In this document: in pieces, positions 1-7,313 of the stretch | Layout of the letters: each line of letters begins with the position of its first letter | Numbering within the stretch: the stretch's first letter is position 1 | Assembly: GCF_003992315.1 (NCBI RefSeq) | Contig: NZ_RQVE01000002.1 | Location: 124,001 to 188,000 of the forward strand | DNA: 64,000 nucleotides | DNA from: Veillonella sp. 3891 | Lineage (GTDB): Bacteria; Bacillota; Negativicutes; Veillonellales; Veillonellaceae | Reading direction: 5' to 3' | Position numbers and translations under genes: made by a program | The notes under the pieces: model-generated | The model's database searches: none | What the model was told of the DNA's origin: nothing | Seen by the model: the letters and a program-made list of their open reading frames with translations, nothing else

Positions 1-56
1 CAATATAGGTTCACCTATCTCCGTTATATTGTATAAGCACTGAACTTGCGTTCCCA

Positions 57-683
57 TTACACCTCTTCGGCAATCATCCCATCTCGACACAAAAGCCGGT
101 GGTTCCCTACGGCAGCCGCCTCTTCTTCACTATGAGTGACCCACAAGCAAGGGATTCCCCATTCAGAGATAATGTCCACTAAGTCTTGTTGCAATTGCGA
201 CCTCAAGTTCACATCTAAGGCAGTAAGCGGTTCGTCTAGGATAAGTAGCACTGGTTTGGAGTACAGTGCTCGTCCTAATGCCACCCGTTGTTGTTCCCCA
301 CCAGACAAGCCTTTGGCTTTCTTCTTAAGATGTGGTGTCAATCGCAAACGCTCCACAATATGATCGAACAACTCTGGAGAACCTTGCTTACTATATCGGA
401 TATTCTTCTCCACGGTCATATGAGGAAACACAATATTGCCTTGCGGCATATAGCCAATGTGTCGTTCTTGGGTAGGTGTTACTACCTTCTTTCCATCAAA
501 CCATACCGCATCATTGGCTGTAATCCTACCTTCTTTAGGCGTTAACAATCCACATAAAGCTTTCAAAAATGTAGATTTTCCACTTCCAGAAGGGCCCATC
601 AATGTAGTAATACCTTCTTGTAATGTACCTTGGGCTTTCACAACAAAAGTACCTCGTTCTATGACGATATCAAAGGAAATCAT
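57..683 (-). CDS. modC: Molybdate ABC transporter ATP-binding protein (ModC-like, short form)
   Basis: The nucleotide-binding subunit that powers molybdate (possibly tungstate) import with the permease and binding protein encoded just upstream. Walker A GPSGSGKST lies at residues 30-38, the ABC signature LSGGEQQRVALGRAL in the middle and Walker B LLILDEP after it. At 208 residues it ends soon after the switch His (WVTHS). Classical ModC proteins are about 350 residues with a C-terminal TOBE/Mop oxyanion-binding domain, which is absent here. It is the last gene of modA-modB-modC, 9 nt after modB. The metal is inferred from ModA. No frameshift was seen at the 3' end. Confidence 0.9.
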   Translation of the reverse strand: MISFDIVIERGTFVVKAQGTLQEGITTLMGPSGSGKSTFLKALCGLLTPKEGRITANDAVWFDGKKVVTPTQERHIGYMPQGNIVFPHMTVEKNIRYSKQGSPELFDHIVERLRLTPHLKKKAKGLSGGEQQRVALGRALYSKPVLLILDEPLTALDVNLRSQLQQDLVDIISEWGIPCLWVTHSEEEAAAVGNHRLLCRDGMIAEEV

Positions 684-692
684 AGTACCTCC

Positions 693-1352
693 TTACCGAT
701 TTGAGAAGAGGGAACCTTTGGTTAGACCTTGAATGGCCCACACAAGCCCCAATGTTAATACACAAATATAAATCACTAATTCAAATGCACCGCTATAATC
801 GCCAAATTCTACGAGAGAATAAATGGCTAATGGCATCGTTCTTGTGACACCTGGAATATTTCCAGCAATCAAAATAGTAGCCCCGAACTCACCCAATCCA
901 CGCGCAAAGGAAAGGATGGATCCACTGAGAATTCCTTTCCACGCTAACGGCAAGGAGATGGTCCAAAATACACGAAACTCCGAGGCTCCTAATGTACGGG
1001 CTACATCTTCCATATCGCTATCGATAGCGGCTAGCGCTGTTCGAACAGATTGATAAAACAGAGGAAAACTCACCACGGCGGATGCAATAATTGCCCCTAA
1101 CTTAGAGAAGACCACGCGAATTCCATGCGCCTCTAACCAAGCTCCAAAGGCATTGCCTGGAGAAAATATGATGAGCAACACAAAGCCTAATACCACTGGT
1201 GGTAATACCAAGGGCAATGTAAAGAAAGAATCAATTAAAGATTTTCCTGGAAAGGCATAATGTTTCATCACATAGTTCAAACTAAGTCCAAAAATGACAT
1301 TAATCAAAAGTGCCAGAAAGGCAACTTCGATGGATAGTTGTAAGGCTATCAT
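693..1352 (-). CDS. modB: Molybdate ABC transporter permease
   Basis: Inner-membrane channel subunit of the molybdate importer. The 219-residue protein has about five to six hydrophobic segments. It carries the ABC permease EAA-type loop (DVARTLGASEFRVFWTISLP) followed by the conserved G of the ATPase-coupling helix, then GLGEFGATILIAGN, typical of ModB/CysT-type permeases. The start overlaps the modA stop by 4 nt, indicating translational coupling. The length is normal for ModB (about 220-230 residues). Confidence 0.93.
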   Translation of the reverse strand: MIALQLSIEVAFLALLINVIFGLSLNYVMKHYAFPGKSLIDSFFTLPLVLPPVVLGFVLLIIFSPGNAFGAWLEAHGIRVVFSKLGAIIASAVVSFPLFYQSVRTALAAIDSDMEDVARTLGASEFRVFWTISLPLAWKGILSGSILSFARGLGEFGATILIAGNIPGVTRTMPLAIYSLVEFGDYSGAFELVIYICVLTLGLVWAIQGLTKGSLFSNR

Positions 1353-2140
1353 TTTTGAGCTGGCTCAGCGAAGCCCCATTTGGCTAATACTTCGTTAGCT
1401 TCTTTACTTGTTAGGAACGCATAAAAATCTTCAGTTAATTTATTTTGGTTCTTTTTCACCACACCGATAGGGTACTCGATAGGTGCATGTAATTTAGCAT
1501 CCACTGTAGCAGAAATATCTACTTTATCTTTCAATGCTAAGGCATCAGTTTTATATACGAATCCTACATCAGCTGCGCCTTCCGCAATGTACGCACCTAC
1601 TGCTTTTACATCTTTCGCAAATACAATATTAGGTTCTACTGCATCCCACAAATTAGCTTTTGTTAAGGATTCTTTTGCATATTTACCAGCTGGCACTGTT
1701 TCTACTGTGCCGATAGCTACGCGTTTTGCATTCGTAATATTATCTAATGTCACAGATTCTTTACCTTTTGGTACGATCATTACCAATGTATTCGCTACGA
1801 ATGGACGAATGTTATCCATTAATCCTTTTTCATTCAATTGATCCATATTCTTTTTGTTCGCAGAAATAAAGATACTAGATGGCGCCCCCTCTTCAATTTG
1901 TTGACGCAAAGTGCCAGAACCTGCATAGACAATATTCACTTGTTCAGGTTTTAAGTTATGTTTTTTCACATAGTCTGCTTTTAATTCTTCCAATGCCCCC
2001 TGCATACTAGCTGCTGCAGATACAGTGATTGTTTCATTTGTAGATGGTGCTGTAGACGTCGTTGTTCCTTGTTGTCCACCACAGCCAGCTAATGCCAACA
2101 TACCTGCCATAAATAACCCCATTAACCAATTACGCTTCAT
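1349..2140 (-). CDS. modA: Molybdate-binding lipoprotein
   Basis: Substrate-binding protein that captures molybdate outside the inner membrane and delivers it to ModB. The signal peptide ends in a lipobox (LALAGC), so the mature protein is predicted to be lipid-anchored. The ModA signature SAAASMQGALEELK follows, and the conserved VETVPAGKYAKE and GAADVGFVYKTDA segments occur later. At 263 residues it has the normal family length. First gene of modABC. A sigma-70-type promoter is visible upstream (2196-2223). Tungstate binding cannot be excluded from sequence. Confidence 0.94.
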   Translation of the reverse strand: MKRNWLMGLFMAGMLALAGCGGQQGTTTSTAPSTNETITVSAAASMQGALEELKADYVKKHNLKPEQVNIVYAGSGTLRQQIEEGAPSSIFISANKKNMDQLNEKGLMDNIRPFVANTLVMIVPKGKESVTLDNITNAKRVAIGTVETVPAGKYAKESLTKANLWDAVEPNIVFAKDVKAVGAYIAEGAADVGFVYKTDALALKDKVDISATVDAKLHAPIEYPIGVVKKNQNKLTEDFYAFLTSKEANEVLAKWGFAEPAQK

Positions 2141-2195
2141 AATGATATCCTCCCTAATTTAAATATATACACTTAGAAGCTTACTACATATTCTC

Positions 2196-2223
2196 ATTAT
2201 ACTAGAAAAACAATATTAGGCAA
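2196..2223 (-). promoter_or_regulatory. Predicted sigma-70 promoter of modABC
   Basis: On the minus strand TTGCCT (complement of 2218-2223) is separated by 16 nt from a perfect TATAAT (complement of 2196-2201), about 55 nt before the modA start. No convincing ModE palindrome was seen. The call rests on sequence similarity to the consensus only. Confidence 0.55.
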
Positions 2224-2287
2224 AATGATTTATATTCATGTGGTACAATAGAGATGACAACTATACAACCTAAGGAGGTTATCCACT

Positions 2288-3268
2288 ATGGATTTATTTT
2301 TTCACATTATTCTCACCAGCATCGTCCCCATTTTGTTACTTACCCTCATGGGGGTCTTATTAGATCGATGGTTTCACCTCGATTTACGAACTTTGAGCAA
2401 ATTAAACTTTTACTTATTTTTGCCCGCCTATATTTTGAAATCCTTTTATGTCACTGAGTTAACCCATGAAAGTTTTGAAATTTTTGGCTGCGCTCTCATC
2501 ATTCTATTTGCTAACTCTGTCTTAGCAGGTATCGTCGCTAAGTGGCAGGGTTATAATTTAGGAAAAACAGAAATCGTCCGCAATGCAGTGATGTTTTCCA
2601 ACATTGGTAACTTAGGAGTAGCCCTAGGCACTTTCGTCTTTGCCAACGAACCATACATCATCGATGGTGGTACCCCTTATTTACATGATGGGGTCATTGC
2701 CATTATCGCTACCTTTATTATCCAAACTGTATTCTGTAACTCCTTGGGATTCTATCAAGCTGGCAAAGGAAAGTTAACCACTGCAGAATCTTTACGTACT
2801 ATCTTACATATTCCTATTATTTACTGCGTACCTATCTCAATCATTGCTCATTACTACATTCCTATCGATTTCACCCAAACCATTATATGGGGGCCTTTAG
2901 ATATATTTGGCCGTTGCTTTGTAGGCGCCGCTATGCTGACTCTAGGAGTACAGTTGAATCGAACGCCTTGGAACTTCATCAAAAAAGATGTAATGATTAC
3001 TTCTTTCTTGCGATTAATCGCAGGACCTGTATTAGCATTAATTGTGGTACTTCCTATCACCATGTACTACACCCCATTAAGTGCTATTGCAGCGCAAAGC
3101 ATTATCATCGCTTACGCAGTCCCATCTGCAGTAAACACCGCCCTTATGGCAGTGGAAATGAACAACAATCCAGAATTAGCTACGCAAATCGTACTAGCTA
3201 CTACAGTTCTTTCTTCTTTCACCATGCCACTAGCTATTTTATTGGCCTACTATGTATTTCCGTTATAA
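2288..3268 (+). CDS. AEC family transporter (auxin efflux carrier-type permease)
   Basis: A predicted inner-membrane carrier of the AEC/auxin efflux carrier family, which in bacteria often exports or exchanges organic acids such as malate or malonate; the substrate here is unknown. It has about ten hydrophobic segments over 326 residues. Family-typical features are the N-terminal LLTLMGVLLDRW, the NIGNLGVALG motif around residue 105 and the C-terminal YAVPSAVNTALMAVEM segment. The start is set by a near-perfect ribosome binding site (AAGGAGG) just upstream. Monocistronic, divergent from modABC and followed by a terminator. Confidence 0.87.
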   Translation: MDLFFHIILTSIVPILLLTLMGVLLDRWFHLDLRTLSKLNFYLFLPAYILKSFYVTELTHESFEIFGCALIILFANSVLAGIVAKWQGYNLGKTEIVRNAVMFSNIGNLGVALGTFVFANEPYIIDGGTPYLHDGVIAIIATFIIQTVFCNSLGFYQAGKGKLTTAESLRTILHIPIIYCVPISIIAHYYIPIDFTQTIIWGPLDIFGRCFVGAAMLTLGVQLNRTPWNFIKKDVMITSFLRLIAGPVLALIVVLPITMYYTPLSAIAAQSIIIAYAVPSAVNTALMAVEMNNNPELATQIVLATTVLSSFTMPLAILLAYYVFPL

Positions 3269-3310
3269 CGAATATTATGATAAATCAATTCGTCTACGCA
3301 TGATAAATAG

Positions 3311-3367
3311 GTTTATTTTTACAGGCACACTACATTAATTTTGTGTAGGTGTGATGTATAAATACCA
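3311..3367. repeat. Small imperfect palindrome
   Basis: A roughly 57-nt imperfect inverted repeat. GGTTTATTTTTACA at the left is complementary with mismatches to the right end TGTATAAATACC, and GCACACTAC pairs partly with GTGTAGGTGTG. It lies between the AEC gene and its terminator. It may be a degenerate relative of the larger palindromes in this window, but the match is weak. Confidence 0.35.
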
Positions 3368-3454
3368 TTTAGATAGATAACCTAGCAGTCTAGATACGTA
3401 CCCATACACAAGGGCTACTACGATATATTCTATTCTCACATAAAAACATACAAT

Positions 3455-3501
3455 CCCCCCTATTCGACACTACATCTGTACAGTGTTGATAGGGGGTTTT
3501 T
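3455..3501 (+). terminator. Rho-independent terminator of the AEC transporter gene
   Basis: CCCCCTATT-CGACACT pairs with AGTGTTG-ATAGGGGG, followed by TTTTT on the plus strand. It is a long G+C-rich stem 187 nt after the stop codon. Confidence 0.8.
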
Positions 3502-3506
3502 CATGC

Positions 3507-3530
3507 AAAAAGGGCTGCTTTCGCAACCCT
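3507..3530 (-). terminator. Terminator of the arsR-type gene
   Basis: Read on the minus strand, AGGGTTGC-GAAA-GCAGCCCT forms a tight tetraloop stem followed by TTTTT, 18 nt after the regulator's stop codon. Confidence 0.8.
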
Positions 3531-3547
3531 TCTACATGTTTCTACAC

Positions 3548-3844
3548 TTATTGATGTCCCACGTGTTCTAATCCTTGACGAATCAGAACAATCACATGGT
3601 CATCATTTAAGCGATACCAAGCTGTTTTTCCTTCTTTTCTAAATGTTACAAGTCTTGCTTGACGCAACACACGCAACTGATGAGATATAGCTGACTGGCC
3701 CATATCCATAGCATCTGCAATTTCAGTTACACACATTTCTTTCTGAAGCAGATGTCTAACAATACGCAACCGCGTTGGATCACCAAGGACCTTAAATAGT
3801 TCAGCTAACAATTGTGTTTCCAACTCTTGTTGATTTGTTTCCAT
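3548..3844 (-). CDS. ArsR/SmtB family metal-sensing repressor (CzrA-like)
   Basis: A 98-residue winged-helix repressor. The recognition helix region reads MGQSAISHQLRVLRQA (residues 48-63). Helix 5 carries D81, H83, H94 and H97 with exactly the D-x-H-x10-H-x2-H spacing of the Zn(II)/Co(II) site of CzrA/SmtB. The alpha3N CxC motif of Cd/Pb sensors is absent (only C38 is present in that region). I infer a zinc or cobalt sensor. It is the last gene after the DUF2157/GDYXXLXY pair (32-nt gap). No recognisable metal exporter lies next to it, so its target operon is unknown. Confidence 0.88.
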   Translation of the reverse strand: METNQQELETQLLAELFKVLGDPTRLRIVRHLLQKEMCVTEIADAMDMGQSAISHQLRVLRQARLVTFRKEGKTAWYRLNDDHVIVLIRQGLEHVGHQ

Positions 3845-3876
3845 CTTAACCTCGCTATCATATAGTAATCCGTCCT

Positions 3877-4503
3877 CTAATTAGAGTTCGGTATTACTAT
3901 TATATCATCTTTTTCTTGTTCTGTATCACCAATTTTTTCTAAAAGAACTCGTGAATCTTTTTCTTGATCCACTACGCTTTCTGGCGTAGCTAATTCCAAC
4001 GGTACCCCCTTGGCATAAACACCAGTGACTACGCCATAGCCATCACGTAATTTTAGAGTACCAATCAAAGTACCTCGATAATTGGTATAAAACTTATTAT
4101 CTACCTTGCTAAGGTCTACTTTCACACGATTGAAAGGAATTGAAAACTCCACTACACCATGATCAAATCGTTTCACATTCGCCCGAATGTATTCTTGATC
4201 TTTTGGAGTTTCATCAGTGGCGGATACCACTTGCAATACACCAGACTGTTTAGGTGTAACGATGACATACACTTCATGTCCTACTTCTGGAGTTTGCTTC
4301 CCTTCCCAATTGGCATAAGAACCCAAAAACTCTATCTCTAAGTAATCTGACGGGACCCATCCGATATGTCGACTTACTTTCACAGGCCATTGGTATTCAG
4401 CCCCACCTTGCAATAAGGTTGTATATCGTTGTTGAATATAGAATTGACTTAGCAAGGCAACAATCGCAGCAAGAGCAAAGAAAATCCATTTTTGATATTT
4501 CAT
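3877..4503 (-). CDS. GDYXXLXY-type membrane-anchored protein
   Basis: A 208-residue protein with one N-terminal membrane helix (about residues 7-25) and a large extracytoplasmic part. The segment VPSDYLEIEF near residue 50 matches the position and pattern of the GDYXXLXY motif, with Ser replacing Gly. Such proteins are usually encoded immediately after a multi-pass DUF2157/DUF4401 membrane protein, as here, where the start overlaps the upstream stop by 4 nt. The function is unknown for the family; the fixed pairing suggests a complex in the inner membrane. Confidence 0.75.
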   Translation of the reverse strand: MKYQKWIFFALAAIVALLSQFYIQQRYTTLLQGGAEYQWPVKVSRHIGWVPSDYLEIEFLGSYANWEGKQTPEVGHEVYVIVTPKQSGVLQVVSATDETPKDQEYIRANVKRFDHGVVEFSIPFNRVKVDLSKVDNKFYTNYRGTLIGTLKLRDGYGVVTGVYAKGVPLELATPESVVDQEKDSRVLLEKIGDTEQEKDDIIVIPNSN

Positions 4504-5927
4504 CGTTCTTCCTCCTTCATAGCTACCTCTGATTCTACGTTTCTAGTTTCCTCTATCGCAGTTTTCTCTTCCATCGGTGTTTCCAAAGCTGATACATCTG
4601 CTACCTGTCGACGTGCTTGTCGAACACGTTGATTTACCGTAGCACGTTGTTTCCCTTTTCGCCATAAATAAATAGCATTAATCCCTAGTACAATCATACC
4701 TAGCACTAAGAAGGATACGCCTCGCTCTACAAAGGTAAAGCTAGGATCGAAGAAACGGGCCCCAAACATAGCTATCAAAGTCAAAATGCTGCTATTTAAT
4801 AAACTTACCTTTTTCACCAAAGTGCCACGAATGAACGTCCCTAAGGCTGCTATTAACACATAGGCATTAAACAAAATGGATGTCAAAATAGGAGTCGCTC
4901 CAGATACAGTGACGATATAACAGCCAAAGACAACGAATGGAATTAGTCCAATACAGCTTTCAATACGTTTTGCCAATACCAAACGACGTAACACAAGAAA
5001 AGCTACACCTAGGCTCAGTAACATACAAAGCCATAACCACCATACCATGCTGCTTTCACCTATACGAATCCATGTACTGATGTAGGTGCCTTCCACAATG
5101 GTATACAGTAAGGCAATCGCACCTACCCCCTTACAAGGCAACGCTAAAAGGGTTATTTTCTTTTCTAATGTGCCTAGTCCATAAGTAACGGCGCCTAATA
5201 CACTGATAAAAAATAGATTCATTTGCGGTTCATAGGTGGATAAGGTAAAAAATACTTCCCCAAAAATGGCACCTACAAATGCCCACGACACAGACACTAA
5301 TAAAGGATCTTTCACCTGTTGATACTGACCAAAACGACGTATATAATATGGCACTGCTACTAGTAACAGTCCACCTACCGCAGCCGGTCCTACCCACGCA
5401 TTCAAAGGATGACTGGAGAAACTCCAGCCTAAAACGCCAATAAGGTATAAAATCATCCCCAATGCTGAATCTAGGATATAAATGATCGGCAAAGAACAAC
5501 ACAGGATAATCAGCACATATAATCCCATGTGTTCCCCTGTATAATAGGTATCTGCCACTAATAAGGTTGACGTCGTTAAAATTGCCATATAGATAACTGT
5601 AATGGCCTCGGCAACCATACTCGCTGGCTTGGCTTTCCAAACACCGCCCCCTACAATGGCGATTGCCAGTAATAAGATGACTAATGACCAGTCAAAGCGT
5701 CCATTCGGGGAAAATCCATACCAATAGCCTGCAAAGAGCAAAATAACTCCCAATAAAATGAGCACAGCGCCCCCTAACACGGTGATCAGTCGCGTCCAAG
5801 ATGGCCCCTCTGTAGGAATGTACCCATACTTCGCTTGTAGCCGATGGCTTTGCTCTTCCGAAATTAGACCTTCCTCACGCCATTGCTCAAGTTCTTCATG
5901 TAACCAACGTATATGTTGTATATTCAT
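4500..5927 (-). CDS. DUF2157 domain multi-pass membrane protein
   Basis: The N-terminal cytoplasmic segment (LHEELEQWREEGLISEEQ, about residues 7-24 of the predicted protein) is typical of DUF2157. It is followed by roughly twelve to fourteen hydrophobic helices and a charged C-terminal tail rich in Glu and Arg. I place the start at 5927, where GGAGAG precedes the ATG. An upstream in-frame ATG at 5939 lies inside that ribosome binding site and in the terminator of the stress-protein gene. Predicted length 475 residues. It is translationally coupled to the GDYXXLXY gene. The molecular function is unknown. Confidence 0.78.
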   Translation of the reverse strand: MNIQHIRWLHEELEQWREEGLISEEQSHRLQAKYGYIPTEGPSWTRLITVLGGAVLILLGVILLFAGYWYGFSPNGRFDWSLVILLLAIAIVGGGVWKAKPASMVAEAITVIYMAILTTSTLLVADTYYTGEHMGLYVLIILCCSLPIIYILDSALGMILYLIGVLGWSFSSHPLNAWVGPAAVGGLLLVAVPYYIRRFGQYQQVKDPLLVSVSWAFVGAIFGEVFFTLSTYEPQMNLFFISVLGAVTYGLGTLEKKITLLALPCKGVGAIALLYTIVEGTYISTWIRIGESSMVWWLWLCMLLSLGVAFLVLRRLVLAKRIESCIGLIPFVVFGCYIVTVSGATPILTSILFNAYVLIAALGTFIRGTLVKKVSLLNSSILTLIAMFGARFFDPSFTFVERGVSFLVLGMIVLGINAIYLWRKGKQRATVNQRVRQARRQVADVSALETPMEEKTAIEETRNVESEVAMKEEER

Positions 5928-5938
5928 ATATCTCTCCA

Positions 5939-5971
5939 TAAAAAAAGGCTTTGCTCAGAGAACAAAGCCTT
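5939..5971 (-). terminator. Terminator of the universal stress protein gene
   Basis: On the minus strand AAGGCTTTG and CAAAGCCTT pair around a nine-base loop and are followed by a run of T. It lies between the stress protein stop and the DUF2157 start. Confidence 0.85.
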
Positions 5972-5979
5972 GTATCCTA

Positions 5980-6426
5980 TTATTTAACAATTAATACTGG
6001 ACATGTGGAATGACTAGTTACATAACTACTTACACTACCCATAAATAGGCCTTTCAAAGGTCCTAATCCACGGCTCCCCATAACAATTAAGTCTGCATCA
6101 TATTTTTTAGCCACCGCTAATACAGCAGGTCCAGGAGACCCTACTTCAAAGACGCATTTAACTTTCATATCAGCTGGTACCTCTTCTGCTACTTCGCTCA
6201 AGATTTTTTTACCTGTTTCTTCCATATCTTCAGCAATTTGTTCAGATACATAACCACCACTGATTGGAGTTTGGTCAAAATTAGAAATTGCGGATACAAT
6301 GTTTGCTACGTGCACTAAAATCAATTCCGCATCATTACGTTTAACAATTGCCAATGCATGTTCTAACGCTCTTTTACCATTTTCCGATCCATCTGCAGGA
6401 ACAATTATTTTTTTATATTCCACCAT
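5980..6426 (-). CDS. Universal stress protein (UspA family)
   Basis: A single-domain 148-residue cytoplasmic USP protein. The N-terminal beta strand IIVPADGSENGKRAL and the C-terminal nucleotide-binding signature are clear: GSRGLGPLKGLFMGSVS (residues about 117-133) matches the G-x2-G-x9-G-S/T pattern of ATP-binding USP proteins. It is monocistronic with its own terminator. The usual role is survival under starvation or stress; a specific role cannot be read from sequence. Confidence 0.92.
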   Translation of the reverse strand: MVEYKKIIVPADGSENGKRALEHALAIVKRNDAELILVHVANIVSAISNFDQTPISGGYVSEQIAEDMEETGKKILSEVAEEVPADMKVKCVFEVGSPGPAVLAVAKKYDADLIVMGSRGLGPLKGLFMGSVSSYVTSHSTCPVLIVK

Positions 6427-6551
6427 AGTAAGACCTCCTCCATATTGTCACTGTGCTACTATGTAACTTGCCTATATCACTATAATTCGACATAGACTTG
6501 AAAATTCCTTTTCTTTACTCTTATTGTCTCACAAAATTCCAATCTTCGCAA

Positions 6552-6992
6552 ATGAAACTTGCGTCACGATGATATCTTTATGGTGTTCTTTGGCTACATT
6601 ACATTCTGAAAGAAATGCGCGGCACACCTCAGCCCTTAAATAAGCGATTTAATTATACTAAGTTAGTTAAAGAAAGAGCACGGTATCTTTGTAGAGTGGC
6701 GTTCTTTATCTACTAACTAGCAAAGGGAAGACCGTGGCACACCTCTCCACAAACTGATACTCCGTTAGGTTTGCTCCGAGGTATGCCACGTTCTTCACAG
6801 ATTAGCATAGTTTGGGTAAATACAAACGCCACTGTATGTGGGGTATACCGCGCTCTTTCGATTTGGCATAAGTTTGGCAAATACAATCGCTTATAGACAT
6901 ACATCGTCTTCAATATATGTTCCGTGCATTTCTTACTGCACCCTAAAGTGACAAGAGAACACCTACAAGAGTATATCCTGCCACTGCGTTTC
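6552..6992. repeat. Giant nested imperfect palindrome (palindrome family, locus 1)
   Basis: An imperfect inverted repeat about 440 nt long with at least seven ordered arm pairs. From outside in: 6554-6567 with about 6980-6992; 6571-6576 with 6971-6978; 6582-6590 with 6956-6964; 6611-6622 with 6922-6933; 6640-6649 with 6885-6894; 6673-6686 with 6845-6858; 6695-6703 with 6825-6833. The innermost pair 6727-6745 with 6778-6796 matches at 16 of 19 positions. The order is strictly nested, so a single transcript could fold into one long rod. The apex (6746-6777) has a CAAAC/GTTTG inner stem like the other members. No credible coding sequence was seen in it. Confidence 0.85.
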
Positions 6993-7017
6993 TACGGAAA
7001 GGTATACTATGTTTGCG

Positions 7018-7218
7018 GTGGAATTTACCGTGTTTTTCTTGTAATATATAAATTTAGAAAATAAAAACGCTACTTTATATAGATATACCGTGCTTTTTCG
7101 GGCTTAATGTAAATTTGCAAATAAAATTGTCTTTACCACTACACTTCCTTCCATATATGTCCACGCTTTTCTTACTATACCCTAAAGTAGTAGAAGAACA
7201 CCTACAAGAGTATATCCT
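7018..7218. repeat. Tandem second copy of the right arm of palindrome locus 1
   Basis: The segment 6778-6979 is repeated about 240 bp downstream with moderate divergence. The best-kept part is 24 identical bases at 6956-6979 and 7195-7218; the CCCTAAAGT, ATACCG and AAACGC landmarks keep the same order and spacing. The rest of 6427-7313 holds no recognisable gene. Confidence 0.8.
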
Positions 7219-7313
7219 ATAAGTAAAATTTTTATTCTATGCTCAATTTTATATATACTTTTTTATTACTCTCCCTTGAAGTTATATAGAAAAGAGGGTA
7301 AAGCAGTATAACC

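Noticed and set aside
1-56. CAATATA/TATATTG inverted repeat at the window start as a modABC terminator
   Set aside because: The arms are only 7 bp and AT-rich, and no T-run follows; too weak to call.
2887-3303. 138-codon plus-strand ORF inside the AEC transporter gene
   Set aside because: Out-of-frame shadow of a gene with clear membrane-protein features and a strong ribosome binding site.
5230-5640. 136-codon ORF overlapping the DUF2157 gene in another frame
   Set aside because: Shadow frame of a well-supported membrane protein gene; no ribosome binding site or domain.
6713-6913. 66-codon ORF on the minus strand inside the large palindrome
   Set aside because: It runs through paired repeat arms, has no ribosome binding site and no recognisable protein features.
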